Assembly (NCBI RefSeq): GCF_009914335.1
Contig: NZ_CP043925.1
Span: 3,596,001 to 3,660,000, forward strand
DNA length: 64,000 bases
Source: Proteus columbae
GTDB taxonomy: Bacteria; Pseudomonadota; Gammaproteobacteria; Enterobacterales; Enterobacteriaceae
Reading direction: 5' to 3'
Positions 37,266 through 47,805 of the stretch are shown one piece after another (the first letter of the stretch is position 1; every line of letters starts with the position of its first letter). A program made the translations under genes and the position numbers. A model generated the notes under the pieces. That model searched no databases. It saw only the letters and a program-made list of their open reading frames with translations, and was not told the origin of the DNA.

Positions 37266-37970
37266 TTAATTTTTCAAACTTTTTAAATATTCAATAGCAG
37301 AATCCGTCAATTTATCTTGCGATAAATGATATTTTCCAGGCTTATTCATTACTTCATTTAAAGTAATATAGCGATTATTATTCTCTTGTTTAATTTCAGG
37401 ATTATATTCAGGTTTAGCTAGATGGTTAATATCATGGTTTATTAAATTAGCTTCAACATCATTTATAGGATGAAAAATAATACCCATTGATTTTAATCGA
37501 CTAATATTTTCCTGAATAAGCAGGTTGTACTCTTTATTTTTATTTAAACCTAAAATCTCATTTAATTCACTTTCTGGTTGGCAAAAATAAGGTAATGCCA
37601 TAACAGGAATATTTTGAGCGAGTGCAGAATGAATTAACTTCCCTTCTTCACTGATAAATAGCCCATTAATAATTTCACCCACCAGCTTTTTATCAAAATA
37701 AGGAACAAACAGTGCGTGATAAGTCGATAACTGCTGGCAATCAAACTCACTCGCGTTATACATTTCTCCTAGATGACGCCATTTCGACAAATCATGACTG
37801 ACTTGTGCCTGTGTTGTAACAAAAAGAGAAAATCGAATATGAGAAAACATGTTGATACGTTGACAGATTTCATCTTGGTATCCCGGTGCTGGGGTAAGTG
37901 CTAACAACACCGATTTTTTCATTCTTTTTTCTATTTCAGCAACAATCCTTTCAATTAACTGATTGTCCAT
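37266..37970 (-). CDS. Microcompartment-associated flavoprotein-like protein
   Basis: The 234-residue protein resembles the HFCD flavoprotein fold: an N-terminal strand-loop with VLLALTPAPG, an SLFVTTQAQ strand and the YHALFVPYFDKKLVGEIING to NIPVMALPYF core. Genes of this type occur in glycyl-radical microcompartment loci (from memory). The C-terminal 70 residues (RYITLNEVMNKPGKYHLSQD) are less clear and may target the shell. Its reaction is unknown; a flavin-dependent activity or flavin storage for CutD maturation are guesses. It lies 17 bases after pduL. Confidence 0.6.
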   Translation of the reverse strand: MDNQLIERIVAEIEKRMKKSVLLALTPAPGYQDEICQRINMFSHIRFSLFVTTQAQVSHDLSKWRHLGEMYNASEFDCQQLSTYHALFVPYFDKKLVGEIINGLFISEEGKLIHSALAQNIPVMALPYFCQPESELNEILGLNKNKEYNLLIQENISRLKSMGIIFHPINDVEANLINHDINHLAKPEYNPEIKQENNNRYITLNEVMNKPGKYHLSQDKLTDSAIEYLKSLKN

Positions 37971-37987
37971 TACGTCACCTCATTGCC

Positions 37988-38632
37988 TTAACTGACAATA
38001 AATACGCTATCGTTGTTACGAAGTCCTGCCGCATTCGCCTCATCAGTATCTATATGAAATTCTAAAGAAAATTTCTCACTAACTCGAACAACGACCTCAT
38101 CAAAAATCAGACTACGCTCGCCTTCTGTCTTAACATGCACTTTTTGTCCATTGGTGACATTTAACATTCTGGCGTCAATTTCACTCATATGAATATGGCG
38201 TTGAGCGCAAATCACTTGCTCTTTTAATTCAACATGACCCGCAGATCCCATTAAAACAGCATTGCCAGAACCGACTAAATCACCCGACTCACGTACTGGC
38301 GCTTTTATACCTAATGCAAAACAATCCGCTTTTGAAATTTCTAATTGGCTTTGTGGTCGAACAGGCCCTAAAACACGAACTTTACTGATCGAGCCTTTAG
38401 ATCCCACAACAATCACACACTCTTTTGCTGCAAACTGCCCCGGTTGTTTAAGATCTTTAAACGGAGTAAGTTGATAACCTTTGCCGAATAATGCTTCTAC
38501 ATCTTGCTGTGAAAGATGCACATGACGATTAGAAATACCAACAGGGATAGCCATTCCTTGCGCCTCTCCCAACATTACGCCATGTGCGGGTAAGCGAGAG
38601 AGAATTTTTCCCATGAGTTGTTGATTAATCAT
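37988..38632 (-). CDS. pduL: Phosphate acyltransferase PduL of the choline microcompartment
   Basis: The 214-residue protein has two PduL beta-barrel domains. The metal-binding HVHL (ISNRHVHLSQ) is seen in the first, and a second histidine pair RHIHMSEIDA in the other. It converts acetyl-CoA and phosphate to acetyl phosphate and CoA, recycling CoA inside the shell and giving ATP through acetate kinase. Its start overlaps the preceding shell-protein stop by one base. The N-terminal stretch before the first domain may be an encapsulation peptide. Confidence 0.92.
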   Translation of the reverse strand: MINQQLMGKILSRLPAHGVMLGEAQGMAIPVGISNRHVHLSQQDVEALFGKGYQLTPFKDLKQPGQFAAKECVIVVGSKGSISKVRVLGPVRPQSQLEISKADCFALGIKAPVRESGDLVGSGNAVLMGSAGHVELKEQVICAQRHIHMSEIDARMLNVTNGQKVHVKTEGERSLIFDEVVVRVSEKFSLEFHIDTDEANAAGLRNNDSVFIVS

Positions 38633-39147
38633 TATTTTTTACCTTTGCGGCTTTCTGGTTTGATCTCTTTTTTACTGCTTTGAGTTTTATCTGTCGCGGT
38701 CTTAGTTTCAGAGGCAATATTTGGAGCTTGTAAATCTGCAACTGCTTTTGTGGCTTCAGCGTTTTCAACGTCGTTTTTAACAGGGGCTTCAATTATTGTT
38801 TCAACGACCGTTTCAACGATGTTTTCAATAGCAGTCTCTTGCACTTTTTCAGCAACAGCGGGCGCTTTTTTCTTACTTTTTACTGTCAGTAATTTAGTAA
38901 TAACACTTAGCTCTGGTCTTGCGATCACTAATGATCCGATAACCAACTCTTTTTGGCTCACGACATCAACACCATGATCAATCGCTGTTTTAACAGCACT
39001 GATCTCACCTTGAAAACAGACTGATACCAACCCAGAACCCACTTTTCGGTACCCGATAATTTCCACGTTTGCTGCTTTACAAGCGGCATCAGCTGCCTGA
39101 ATGGCTGCAGTCAACCCTCGTGTTTCAATCACACCTAAACTGTTCAT
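38632..39147 (-). CDS. Hexameric BMC shell protein with long basic C-terminal extension
   Basis: Residues 1-90 are a BMC-H domain (GVIETRGLTAAIQAADAACK, then KVGSGLVSVCFQGEISAVK). The last 70 residues are a low-complexity Ala/Glu/Lys tail ending in a strongly basic segment (KPESRKGKK). The tail is unlike the other shell proteins here and could bind cargo or nucleic acid, or guide shell closure. It follows cutD and precedes pduL, separated from the other three hexamer genes by the enzyme genes. Confidence 0.88.
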   Translation of the reverse strand: MNSLGVIETRGLTAAIQAADAACKAANVEIIGYRKVGSGLVSVCFQGEISAVKTAIDHGVDVVSQKELVIGSLVIARPELSVITKLLTVKSKKKAPAVAEKVQETAIENIVETVVETIIEAPVKNDVENAEATKAVADLQAPNIASETKTATDKTQSSKKEIKPESRKGKK

Positions 39148-39160
39148 CTTTCTCTCCTAC

Positions 39161-40111
39161 TTAGTGGCGGACAAGACAGATATCGAAATCAAATTTCTTA
39201 AAGAAGGCTTCTAAGCTGTCAAGCTCTTCAGGCGTATAACTTGGATCAGTTTTCATTGGGTAAATCATTTCCAATTTTTCGTATTTATTACGTCCAAATT
39301 GGTGATAAGGAAGAATATCGATGCGCTGAAGATTACCGCGTTTTGAAAGTTCCATTGCGTAGTTAATCGCGCCAGTGATCGCATCATAAGAGTCGTTATA
39401 ACCTCGCACTAAAGGCATACGAACAACCACATTTGCACCGAGATCCATTAAACGCTCTAGATTACGACGGACATTCTCATTACCAACACCAAACAACGCT
39501 TTATGCTGAGTGGTATCAATGTGTTTGATATCAATAAGAAATTGATCAACGACTTCCGCTAATTTTTCATAATTCGCCACATTAGTGGTTGCTTGTGTTT
39601 CCACGGCGGTATTGATCATCATCTTTTTACATTCTCGTAAAAGCGCAACCGCAAAATCAGTTTGTAAACTCATTTCACCGCCACCGATTGTGACACCACC
39701 TCCTGAAGAGATGTAAAAGTCATAATCTTGCATGATGATTTTCATTAACTCAGAGACAGAAACATCTTTGCCCATAATATCAAGCGCATCAGAGATACAG
39801 ACTTCTTCACATTTGCGACAACCAATACAATCAACAGCGCGATCAACACGATGAACTTGTTTACCCTTTTCATTGGTTGTCATGTAATGAACACCCGCCG
39901 GACAAACATCAACACATTTACCGCAATCTACACATTTGTCGTGAGAGTACATCACCTGAAATTCACTGCTAAGACCTTCTGGATTTGAACACCAAGGGCA
40001 GCGGATATTACAGCCTTTTAAAAAAACGAGAGTACGAATACCATCACCGTCATAAATAGAGTATTTCTGGATATTAAATATCCGACCTCTTGTTTCTGCC
40101 GCCGTCTCCAT
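39161..40111 (-). CDS. cutD: Choline TMA-lyase activating enzyme CutD
   Basis: The 316-residue radical SAM activase has the CNIRCPWC cluster motif (C-x3-C-x2-C) near residue 34 and two ferredoxin-type clusters (CVDCGKCVDVC and CIGCRKCEEVC) between residues 60 and 110. SAM-binding GGGE is seen in VTIGGGEMSLQ. It generates the glycyl radical on CutC under anoxic conditions. It lies 100 bases downstream of cutC, and a GGAGG motif precedes the start. Confidence 0.95.
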   Translation of the reverse strand: METAAETRGRIFNIQKYSIYDGDGIRTLVFLKGCNIRCPWCSNPEGLSSEFQVMYSHDKCVDCGKCVDVCPAGVHYMTTNEKGKQVHRVDRAVDCIGCRKCEEVCISDALDIMGKDVSVSELMKIIMQDYDFYISSGGGVTIGGGEMSLQTDFAVALLRECKKMMINTAVETQATTNVANYEKLAEVVDQFLIDIKHIDTTQHKALFGVGNENVRRNLERLMDLGANVVVRMPLVRGYNDSYDAITGAINYAMELSKRGNLQRIDILPYHQFGRNKYEKLEMIYPMKTDPSYTPEELDSLEAFFKKFDFDICLVRH

Positions 40112-40211
40112 CTTTACGCCTCCAAATCTGCATCAAACATCCCTGTTCGATAAATTTAAATCTTGTCTTGTCGATTAAAAGGGATAGCCTGTGCCATCCC
40201 TATGGCTATGA

Positions 40212-43200
40212 TTAGAACTTCTCAATCACAGTACGACTGATGATTTCATCCTGAACTTCTTTACATAATTCAACGAAGTAAGCACTGTAGCCAGCAACAC
40301 GGACGATTAAGTCACGGTATTTTTCAGGCTCTAATTGCGCTTTTTTCAGTACTTCATTATCAACATAGCTAAATTGCATCTGGCCGTTACCCAGAATTGA
40401 AGCTGTTCTTAATAAGGTAATTAAACCTTGGCGTCCTTCATTGGTATCTAATAAACCTTTCAGGAATTTGAAGTTATGAACCATACCGATATTCATGGTT
40501 TCAACATTCATCTTACTGATTGATTTGATAATCGCTGTTGGGCCATGTTTATCAGCGCCTTGTGTTGGGCTGATACCATCTGACAATGGTTTCCATGCGA
40601 AACGACCATTTGGAGTCGCTGCGGTTAACTCACCAATTGGCGTGTTATTAGAGATAGACAGCGTACCGTGGCTTAGAGTGGAGTAGAGCATTTTGTATTT
40701 ACGACATTCACGCTCAGTCCATTCCGTAATATCCAGCGCATATTGGTCAACAACATCGTCATCATTACCAAATTTCGGTGCATTTAAGCAGTCACGTAAC
40801 AACTCATCATGACCTTCAAAGTTAGCTAATAGCGCATCACGGATTTGCTCTAAGGTGTATTTCTTATCTTCATAAACAAGTTTGCGAATAGCCGCCATGG
40901 AGTCAACGTAAGTTGCTAAACCAGAGAAAATCAACCCTGGGCCATGGTTAACCATTGCTCCACCCGCAGTAACGTCTTTACCTTGTTCCATACAGCCTTC
41001 AACCAGTAGAGACATTAATGGTTTCGGTGCAACATCACGGTGAACACGTTGGCTGATCACAGTACCAATTGCTGATAAACGAACGATATGTGCCACTTGC
41101 TCTTTTACAGCGCGGTCGAAATCTTCATAAGTACGCAGGTCGCGTAAATCGCCTGTATCTAAACCTTGATAGCTATCAAACAGCACCATACGGCCACGGT
41201 TTAATACAAATTCAATTGCGATAGGCCATTGGGTATAACCTGTTGATGTCCACTGATAAATACGACCTGATTTTTGTGGCTCAACACAACCCATCAAGCA
41301 ATAGTCACGCGCATCTTCAAAGTCGAAGCCTTTACGTAGCATCATCTTGATATGAGAATCATCGAAGTGACACGCAGGGAAGCCCATACCGGCTTTTACT
41401 ACATCAACGATTTTTTCCATATATTGCTGTGGAGATTGGTTATGAATACGACATGCTAATGATGGTTGATACACTTTCACAAAGCGTACCGCATCCATAA
41501 TCAGGTAAGTTAAGTCGTTACACGCATCGCCACCAGAGCGTTTTTGTCCACCAATGGTTAAGTTGATAAATGGCTGATAACCCGCGAAATATTTCGCCCC
41601 CAGTTCACTCGACATCCACATTAACTCAGCACATTTGATGATAAAGGCTTGCATCATTTCCAGTGCTTGTTCACGCGTTAAACGACCTGATTTGATGTCG
41701 TTTTCATACATTGGGAAGCAGTATTGGTCTAAACGACCTAAAGAAAGACCTGTTTGGTTTTCTTCTACTTCAAACAGTGACTCTACAGTCCAAATACTTT
41801 GCAATGCTTCTTGCAGTGTTTTTGGTGGATTAGCGGGTACATTTTCGTTGACTTGAGCAATCGTCAGTAACTCTTCACGACGTTGTGGATTGCTCTCTTT
41901 TGATGCTAATTCACGCGCATGTTCTGCAATGCGATGTGCGTAAGCAATCACACCTTCACAGCTTTCAATAGACGCTTTGTAGAAGTAGATACGGTCGATA
42001 TCAGCAGGGTTTTCCATGCTTAATTCAGCCAGTTTGGCTTGTGCATCGGCTTTAATGCCGTTCATACCCTTAGTGAAAAGCAGGACGTCATAACCTGGGC
42101 AAGTATCGCCACCACCATTGATTTGGTGATAAGAAAGATCACTGACAAAGGTTTCACCACTAAATTCCCACACACCCGCTTCGCGATATTGTGCTTCACA
42201 GATCTCATCTAAAGAACGACCTTCCCAGAATGGAACAATCTCTTCACGAATGACTTTTTTGTCTTCTTCTGAAATTTGGAATGGATCTTGTGGACGAGTG
42301 CTCATGGTATCGAGTTCATCACGAACCCAGCGCCATGCGATATCAGGAGAGAAAGCACCAGCACGCGCTTTTCCACAAGGATGTCCAACAATCAGCTCTT
42401 CATCTTGAATTAAGATAGGTGCGGTTTCACATGCGCGACGGAAAGCTTTAGCGCGCAGTAAAATTGGTGGTAAACCTGGGTTATTACGAACAATTTCAGT
42501 AAATGCTAATGCTCTATAAATAGAGACACTTGGACGTGCTTCTAAATAGCGATTACGTAAGCGTTGTAAGCGAGGCGTTAAACCTTCCATCACTTTAAGT
42601 TCGCCCGCATCAGTGCTTGGCGCTACAAAATTTGCAGAAGGTGCAGCGTATTGAGGTTGTGAATTCGCACGACCATTGTATAAACGCACTTGCAGTGAAC
42701 TGTGTAAGGTTGACAGGTTAGCGCGCGCGGATAATAGCATCTCTGACAATTCGTTAATGCTGACGCGTGGATCGTTTATATCCACACCCTGTGTCATTGC
42801 ATCAAACATTGGATAACCATCAACTTCTTTGGTTGCGCGTACTTCTGAAAGCTCAGCCAATTTCAACCATACGCTTTCAACAATTTCATAGGCTTGTGCT
42901 TGTGTTAAACGACCTTGGTCGATATCACGTTGATAGAATGGATATAACGCTTTATCAAATCCCATTGGGTTAATGGCGTAGCTACCATTTTCCAGATGTA
43001 AGACTAATTGCAATAAATAGAATACTTGAACCGCTTCTTTAAAAGTTTCTGCGGGTTTTGCTGGCACTTTACGTAATACTGCAGCGCTGTCTAATAGCTC
43101 TGCTTTACGGTATGGGTTACCTTCCATTGCTGCTAAATTCTCTGCTTTTGCAGACAGAATTTGTGCGAAATACAGTGCTGCATCGCATGCATAAATAGCA

Positions 43201-43640
43201 GATTTACAGAAATTGGCTTCATCCATACTGCTGCGGTTTACTGCACTACCAATGCTTCTAATTCTGTCTTCAAGCTGTGCTTTAATTGCTAAGAAACCTT
43301 GGTTTACCACCAGCATATAATCAGGTGATGCAACGCTATTGTTAATACTTAAGAAACGGTAGATAGAGTCGCTACGTACTTCTTCTTCAGTGTGAAAAAT
43401 CGCACCGCGTGGTGTTGATGACTGGCTGCCGATAATCAGTTCATCTTGTGCAATATAGCTTGGAAAATGGCGGATAAACTCATAAAAACGCTGCGCAGGT
43501 TTAATCGCTTGAGGAACACCTGCAATGCTGTTGTCTAATGAATCAAAAATTGTCGCACGCTCTGTACTGATTGAGCTATTACGTGAAACTAAACGTTCTG
43601 CCAGCATTTTTACGCGTGGCGTCAAAGAATATTTGGCCAT
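40212..43640 (-). CDS. cutC: Choline trimethylamine-lyase CutC, long form
   Basis: This 1142-residue glycyl-radical enzyme cleaves choline to trimethylamine and acetaldehyde. The radical glycine is in RVAGYSAYF at residue 1117, the thiyl-radical cysteine in MGCVEPQ at residue 785, and the catalytic Glu at 787. These numbers are all offset by 296 from the 846-residue Desulfovibrio CutC (C489, E491, G821, from memory), so the extra sequence is at the N-terminus. Residues 1-340 resemble a diverged second copy of the N-terminal PFL-like domain: ITERATIF-type and QDELIIGSQ segments match later ones (residues about 350-420). This is the long form seen in Klebsiella and Proteus. AGGAG lies eight bases before the ATG. 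Confidence 0.97.
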   Translation of the reverse strand: MAKYSLTPRVKMLAERLVSRNSSISTERATIFDSLDNSIAGVPQAIKPAQRFYEFIRHFPSYIAQDELIIGSQSSTPRGAIFHTEEEVRSDSIYRFLSINNSVASPDYMLVVNQGFLAIKAQLEDRIRSIGSAVNRSSMDEANFCKSAIYACDAALYFAQILSAKAENLAAMEGNPYRKAELLDSAAVLRKVPAKPAETFKEAVQVFYLLQLVLHLENGSYAINPMGFDKALYPFYQRDIDQGRLTQAQAYEIVESVWLKLAELSEVRATKEVDGYPMFDAMTQGVDINDPRVSINELSEMLLSARANLSTLHSSLQVRLYNGRANSQPQYAAPSANFVAPSTDAGELKVMEGLTPRLQRLRNRYLEARPSVSIYRALAFTEIVRNNPGLPPILLRAKAFRRACETAPILIQDEELIVGHPCGKARAGAFSPDIAWRWVRDELDTMSTRPQDPFQISEEDKKVIREEIVPFWEGRSLDEICEAQYREAGVWEFSGETFVSDLSYHQINGGGDTCPGYDVLLFTKGMNGIKADAQAKLAELSMENPADIDRIYFYKASIESCEGVIAYAHRIAEHARELASKESNPQRREELLTIAQVNENVPANPPKTLQEALQSIWTVESLFEVEENQTGLSLGRLDQYCFPMYENDIKSGRLTREQALEMMQAFIIKCAELMWMSSELGAKYFAGYQPFINLTIGGQKRSGGDACNDLTYLIMDAVRFVKVYQPSLACRIHNQSPQQYMEKIVDVVKAGMGFPACHFDDSHIKMMLRKGFDFEDARDYCLMGCVEPQKSGRIYQWTSTGYTQWPIAIEFVLNRGRMVLFDSYQGLDTGDLRDLRTYEDFDRAVKEQVAHIVRLSAIGTVISQRVHRDVAPKPLMSLLVEGCMEQGKDVTAGGAMVNHGPGLIFSGLATYVDSMAAIRKLVYEDKKYTLEQIRDALLANFEGHDELLRDCLNAPKFGNDDDVVDQYALDITEWTERECRKYKMLYSTLSHGTLSISNNTPIGELTAATPNGRFAWKPLSDGISPTQGADKHGPTAIIKSISKMNVETMNIGMVHNFKFLKGLLDTNEGRQGLITLLRTASILGNGQMQFSYVDNEVLKKAQLEPEKYRDLIVRVAGYSAYFVELCKEVQDEIISRTVIEKF

Positions 43641-43696
43641 GTGAGGCTCTCCTGATGTTCTTTACTTGACCTAATCGGTATTCATTCGGTTGAGCA

Positions 43697-44845
43697 TTAA
43701 CTGTGTGATACACCGGCAAATGCCTGACGATACAATGTTTCTAATTGGTGTGTGTTCACGTCACGCGGATTTGTCGGCGTACAGCTATCTCGTAAAGCCT
43801 GTCCGACCATTTCCATTAAACGGGCATAAAAGTCCGCTTCACTGACACCGGTATCGCGAATACTCTTCGGCATACCCATTTCATCTTTCAATACATTAAT
43901 GGCGACGATTAAACTGGTTACCCCTTCTCTTACGGTGCTAGCTGGAAGTCCTAAGCTTTGAGCAAGATAGGCGTAACGTTTTGCTGCTTCACTATTACAA
44001 TCACCATGAAGATTGGCGTTAAAGGCGACAACATGTGTCATCAATAACGCATTTGCACGACCGTGAGGAACGTGGAATACACCGCCTAATGCGTGGGCAA
44101 GACTGTGAGTAATACCCAGCGAAGCGTTAGTAAATGCCATGCCTGCAATACAAGATGCGTTATGCATTTTTTCACGAGCCATCAAGTTGTCACCTTGATG
44201 GTGGCAATCAATAAGATGACTAAAGACTAACTTGACGGCTTTCTCTGCCATCGCATCAGAGAAATCAGATGCAGCTTTAGAAACATAAGCTTCTAGTGCA
44301 TGACAAAGGACATCCATACCTGTATCAGCGGTAATGGCAGGTGGCACAGATTTCACCAACTCAGGATCGAGAATGGCGACATCAGGCAACATAAACTCAT
44401 CAACCAAGACCAGTTTTTCACTACGTGATTTAATCACTGAAAAAGAGGTCACTTCAGAGCCAGTGCCACTTGTGGTTGGGATCGCAATAAATTGTGGTTT
44501 TGTTCTGTTGCTCTCTTTACGGGTATGCCAGAGGGAGTACATAACGGCTTTCGCGGCATCAATCACTGATCCACCACCGAGTGCGATAACCAAGTCTGGA
44601 TAATGAGCATCCATGATCTTCATACCACTCACGATGGCTGAAATATCTGGATCTGAAGCAACATCATCGTAGACTTGAAACTCGATACCTCGTTGCATTA
44701 ACTTATCAGTGACTTTATTTGCAAAGCCAAACTTCACCATTGCTTTATCTGTCACCACAAATGCGCGGCGGGCAGTTAACCCAGAGAGAAAATCCAGTGC
44801 ATTGGCGCCAAACTGAATTTTGGGTTTTATCAGAAACTCACTCAT
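43697..44845 (-). CDS. cutO: Iron-containing alcohol dehydrogenase of the cut operon
   Basis: The 382-residue protein begins at the ATG at 44845 (MSEFLIKP), seven bases after the upstream stop with AGGAG ten bases ahead; a longer frame from 44893 would overlap the shell-protein gene. Family III ADH features are seen: GGGSVIDAAKA for NAD binding, and metal-binding His residues in THSLAHALGG and VPHGRANA. It reduces acetaldehyde to ethanol and regenerates NAD for the aldehyde dehydrogenase. The symbol follows Desulfovibrio usage. Confidence 0.9.
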   Translation of the reverse strand: MSEFLIKPKIQFGANALDFLSGLTARRAFVVTDKAMVKFGFANKVTDKLMQRGIEFQVYDDVASDPDISAIVSGMKIMDAHYPDLVIALGGGSVIDAAKAVMYSLWHTRKESNRTKPQFIAIPTTSGTGSEVTSFSVIKSRSEKLVLVDEFMLPDVAILDPELVKSVPPAITADTGMDVLCHALEAYVSKAASDFSDAMAEKAVKLVFSHLIDCHHQGDNLMAREKMHNASCIAGMAFTNASLGITHSLAHALGGVFHVPHGRANALLMTHVVAFNANLHGDCNSEAAKRYAYLAQSLGLPASTVREGVTSLIVAINVLKDEMGMPKSIRDTGVSEADFYARLMEMVGQALRDSCTPTNPRDVNTHQLETLYRQAFAGVSHS

Positions 44846-44852
44846 GTCGTTA

Positions 44853-45116
44853 TTACTCCTTACTGTCCCGATAAACCTTCTCAACAATGGCAACCACTGA
44901 CATCGCCTTGTAACGATCTTTGTTCAGTGCAAAGTATTCTTCAGCCAACACAACATCGTTGATACCTGCACCTACACTGTCCACTGCAACATAAGTTTTG
45001 TTTTTCAGTGGTTTAAGCTCATCATCCAAGGTGGCTATCATTAATAAATTGCTACCTTTAAGTTCTGGGCTTTTTTGTGTCGCTACTACGTGTCCGATTA
45101 CCTTTGCGAGGATCAT
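44853..45116 (-). CDS. Pentameric BMC vertex protein (EutN/CcmL family)
   Basis: The 87-residue protein begins MILAKVIGHVVATQKSPELK, the EutN/CcmL beta-barrel start, and has the AVDSVGAGINDVVL segment. Pentamers of it close the twelve vertices of the polyhedral shell. It is the only BMC-P gene in the operon, and no trimeric BMC-T gene is present. It lies 26 bases after the aldehyde dehydrogenase. Confidence 0.93.
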   Translation of the reverse strand: MILAKVIGHVVATQKSPELKGSNLLMIATLDDELKPLKNKTYVAVDSVGAGINDVVLAEEYFALNKDRYKAMSVVAIVEKVYRDSKE

Positions 45117-45142
45117 GGTTTATATCGCCTTATATCAATGAG

Positions 45143-46810
45143 TTATTTACTCAGACGTCCGAGAACTTCCTTGATAATGCGTTCCACGTTTTCTTCGGTA
45201 ATATCACCTTGTTCAATCACTTGCTGCGCACAAGCACTGACCGTCGTTGCATAAGGAGATGCACCAAAGCGATCATCACCTTGAGTTTGACGTTGTGCAG
45301 TGGCACATTCAGCATGAACAGGGCTTAAAGAAGGTGAACGAAAACGGTCATCATCAAGAATGCTGGTCTGATGATTTGCGCTAGAAACAGCACAAGCAGA
45401 AACAGCAGGTTGAGCAGCTTCTTGTGCTAAAGGACAAGGTTGTTTCAACTCTTCAACGGTACGCACGCCATAACCTACTTTACGAATATTCAGTAGATTC
45501 ATAGGGCCAACGTTGTCAGAGCTAGAACCGCCACCAACAGCACCGCAACCTAAAGTAAGTGCAGGAGTAATATTGGTTGTTGCTCCGATACCGCCTAATG
45601 CCGCAGGGGTATTAATCAGAATACGGTTAACAGGTTTTTCTAAAGAGAACTGACGAATAACATCTTCATTTTTAGTATGAATAACTAAGGTATGACCTAA
45701 ACCTTCGTTAGTCAGTAATTGCACCACACGATCGCACGCTGATTTCCAATCTTCTTCGATATACATCCCTAAGATTGGGCATAGTTTTTCGCGTGAATAC
45801 GGATTTTTTGGTGAAACAGTATCTTGTAATGCGATTAATACACGCGTATTTGCGGGTACGCTAAAGCCTGCACGTTGGCTTAAATAAATCGCATCTTTAC
45901 CCACAACGGCTGGGTTAATCGTACCGTTAGCACGCAGTAACATTGAAGCCACTTTTGTTGCTTCTTCGTCATTCATAAAGTAAGCACCTTGCGCTAATAA
46001 CTCGCGGTGAACTTCGTTATAAATGCAACGTTCTACGATAATGGATTGCTCTGATGCGCAGATAACGCCGTTATCGAATGTTTTACTGGTGATGATATCG
46101 CTCACTGCTTTTTTGATATCAGCACTACGTTCGATAAATGCAGGACCATTACCTGGGCCGCCACTGATTGTTGGTGTGCCTGATGCATAAGCTGCACGCA
46201 CCATACCTTCACCACCAGTCGCTAAAATCAATGACACATCTTTGCTGTGCATTAATTCTTTTGTCGCTTCCAGAGTCAATAATGTCACACCATCAACAAT
46301 ACCTGCTGGCGCACCAGCTTCTAGCGCCGCTTTTTTAACAATTTCTAACGCACGGAAACTACACTGTTTTGCATTTGGATGCGGAGAGAAAATAATCGCA
46401 TTACCCGCTTTCAGTGCAATTAGGGTTTTATAGATAATGGTTGATGTTGGGTTAGTTGAAGGGACTAACGCCGTGATAACACCTAAAGGCACGCCAACAT
46501 CCATGACTTTTTTCACTTTATCGTCATTGATAATGCCAACGGTCTTCATGTCTTTCATATGTTCATACACACGCAATGACGCGAAGGTATTCTTCAGCAC
46601 TTTGTCTTCCCACTTACCAAAGCCTGTTTCTTCGTTCGCCATTTTCGCCAACTCTTCTGCATGACGAGCGGCTTCAAATGCAATGTGTTTTACAATACTG
46701 TCGATTTTTTCCTGCGAAAACTTAGCATAAACAAGTTGTGCATTTTTCGCGTTACGAACTAGCTCACGAGCCAGTTGTCTGGATTGCAAATCTTTATCTA
46801 ATGCAACCAT
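45143..46810 (-). CDS. cutF: CoA-acylating acetaldehyde dehydrogenase of the cut operon
   Basis: From the ATG at 46810 the protein has 555 residues; an upstream ATG at 46822 lacks a ribosome-binding site, while GGGGGA precedes the chosen one. The catalytic Cys is in GVICASEQS, and PSTNPTSTIIYK and ATGGEGMVRAA belong to the EutE/PduP family. A 90-residue C-terminal extension is Ala/Cys/Gln-rich linker ending in an amphipathic helix (ITEENVERIIKEVLGRLSK), a typical encapsulation peptide. It oxidises acetaldehyde to acetyl-CoA inside the shell. Confidence 0.93.
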   Translation of the reverse strand: MVALDKDLQSRQLARELVRNAKNAQLVYAKFSQEKIDSIVKHIAFEAARHAEELAKMANEETGFGKWEDKVLKNTFASLRVYEHMKDMKTVGIINDDKVKKVMDVGVPLGVITALVPSTNPTSTIIYKTLIALKAGNAIIFSPHPNAKQCSFRALEIVKKAALEAGAPAGIVDGVTLLTLEATKELMHSKDVSLILATGGEGMVRAAYASGTPTISGGPGNGPAFIERSADIKKAVSDIITSKTFDNGVICASEQSIIVERCIYNEVHRELLAQGAYFMNDEEATKVASMLLRANGTINPAVVGKDAIYLSQRAGFSVPANTRVLIALQDTVSPKNPYSREKLCPILGMYIEEDWKSACDRVVQLLTNEGLGHTLVIHTKNEDVIRQFSLEKPVNRILINTPAALGGIGATTNITPALTLGCGAVGGGSSSDNVGPMNLLNIRKVGYGVRTVEELKQPCPLAQEAAQPAVSACAVSSANHQTSILDDDRFRSPSLSPVHAECATAQRQTQGDDRFGASPYATTVSACAQQVIEQGDITEENVERIIKEVLGRLSK

Positions 46811-46883
46811 GTCTTCCCCCATACAGGAGTTAAAAAATTTAGCTGAATAACTTATTTCTTTGCTTTACAGCACGCCTGAGTAA

Positions 46884-47162
46884 TCAGGCTTTGTGCTGTT
46901 GTGCGATTTTCTCGATATCGTTATGCGGTCTTGCAATAACACGAGAAGTCACGACGGTGCCGATACGTTTTGCCGCTTCAACACCTGACTCAACCGCTGC
47001 ATTGACTGCACCGACATCGCCTTTCACCATCGCTGTCACTAAACCTGAACCGACGTTTTCATAACCAATCAGTTCAACATTGGCTGCTTTACACATTGCA
47101 TCAGCAGCTTCAATGCAAGCGACAAGACCTTTGGTTTCAACTAGACCTAGTGCTTCTTTCAT
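46884..47162 (-). CDS. Hexameric BMC shell protein, third copy
   Basis: The 92-residue BMC-H protein is nearly identical to the two genes upstream ([40 protein letters not shown]). It differs mainly at the N-terminus (MKEALGLVE) and in the last 30 residues ([15 protein letters not shown]). It builds the flat facets of the shell, with a central pore formed near ENVGSGL. It precedes the aldehyde dehydrogenase gene. Confidence 0.94.
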   Translation of the reverse strand: MKEALGLVETKGLVACIEAADAMCKAANVELIGYENVGSGLVTAMVKGDVGAVNAAVESGVEAAKRIGTVVTSRVIARPHNDIEKIAQQHKA

Positions 47163-47176
47163 ATTTATTTCCTTCG

Positions 47177-47461
47177 TTATTCAGTCACTTTGTACTGGGC
47201 AACGATTTTTTGAATATCGTTATGTGGACGAGCGATGACTAATGAAGTCACAACCGTACCAACACGTTGAGCAGCTTCTAAGCCAGATTCCACAGCGGCT
47301 TTAACGGCACCTACATCACCTTTCACCATTGCAGTTACTAAACCTGAACCCACATTTTCGTAGCCGATTAACTCAACATTTGCCGCTTTACACATCGCGT
47401 CAGCTGCTTCGATACAAGCAACCAGCCCTTGAGTTTCAATAAGTCCTAATGCATCACCCAT
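47177..47461 (-). CDS. Hexameric BMC shell protein, second copy
   Basis: The 94-residue BMC-H domain protein ([19 protein letters not shown], then [16 protein letters not shown]) is a close paralogue of its two neighbours, with a slightly longer C-terminus (AQYKVTE). AGGAG precedes the ATG. Hexamers tile the shell facets, and mixed hexamers or mixed facets with the sister proteins are likely. Confidence 0.94.
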   Translation of the reverse strand: MGDALGLIETQGLVACIEAADAMCKAANVELIGYENVGSGLVTAMVKGDVGAVKAAVESGLEAAQRVGTVVTSLVIARPHNDIQKIVAQYKVTE

Positions 47462-47481
47462 ACGTTCTCCTAAGGCAGAAA

Positions 47482-47760
47482 CTATGCCTTGTGTTTGATA
47501 ACAATCTTGTTGATGTCATTGTGAGGACGAGCAATCACGAGCGATGTAACAACTTCACCCACGCGTTGTGCTGACTCCACACCAGAATCCACTGCAGCTT
47601 TCACTGCGCCTACGTCGCCTTTCACCATCGCAGTCACGAGACCTGAACCTACATTTTCATAGCCAATAAGTTCAACGTTCGCGGCTTTACACATAGCGTC
47701 AGCGGCTTCAATACATGCCACCAGACCTTTGGTTTCGATCAGACCTAATGCATCACCCAT
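47482..47760 (-). CDS. Hexameric BMC shell protein, first gene of the cut operon
   Basis: The BMC-H protein has 92 residues from the ATG at 47760. A longer frame exists to 47805, but GGAGG eight bases before 47760 and alignment with the sister genes ([12 protein letters not shown]) decide the start. It is the promoter-proximal gene of the cut operon, so the most abundant shell protein is expected from it. It is followed by two near-copies. Confidence 0.94.
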   Translation of the reverse strand: MGDALGLIETKGLVACIEAADAMCKAANVELIGYENVGSGLVTAMVKGDVGAVKAAVDSGVESAQRVGEVVTSLVIARPHNDINKIVIKHKA

Positions 47761-47805
47761 TTTCATTTCCTCCGAGAAGCCGTTTAACGGTTTACGTTTG
47801 CCCAT

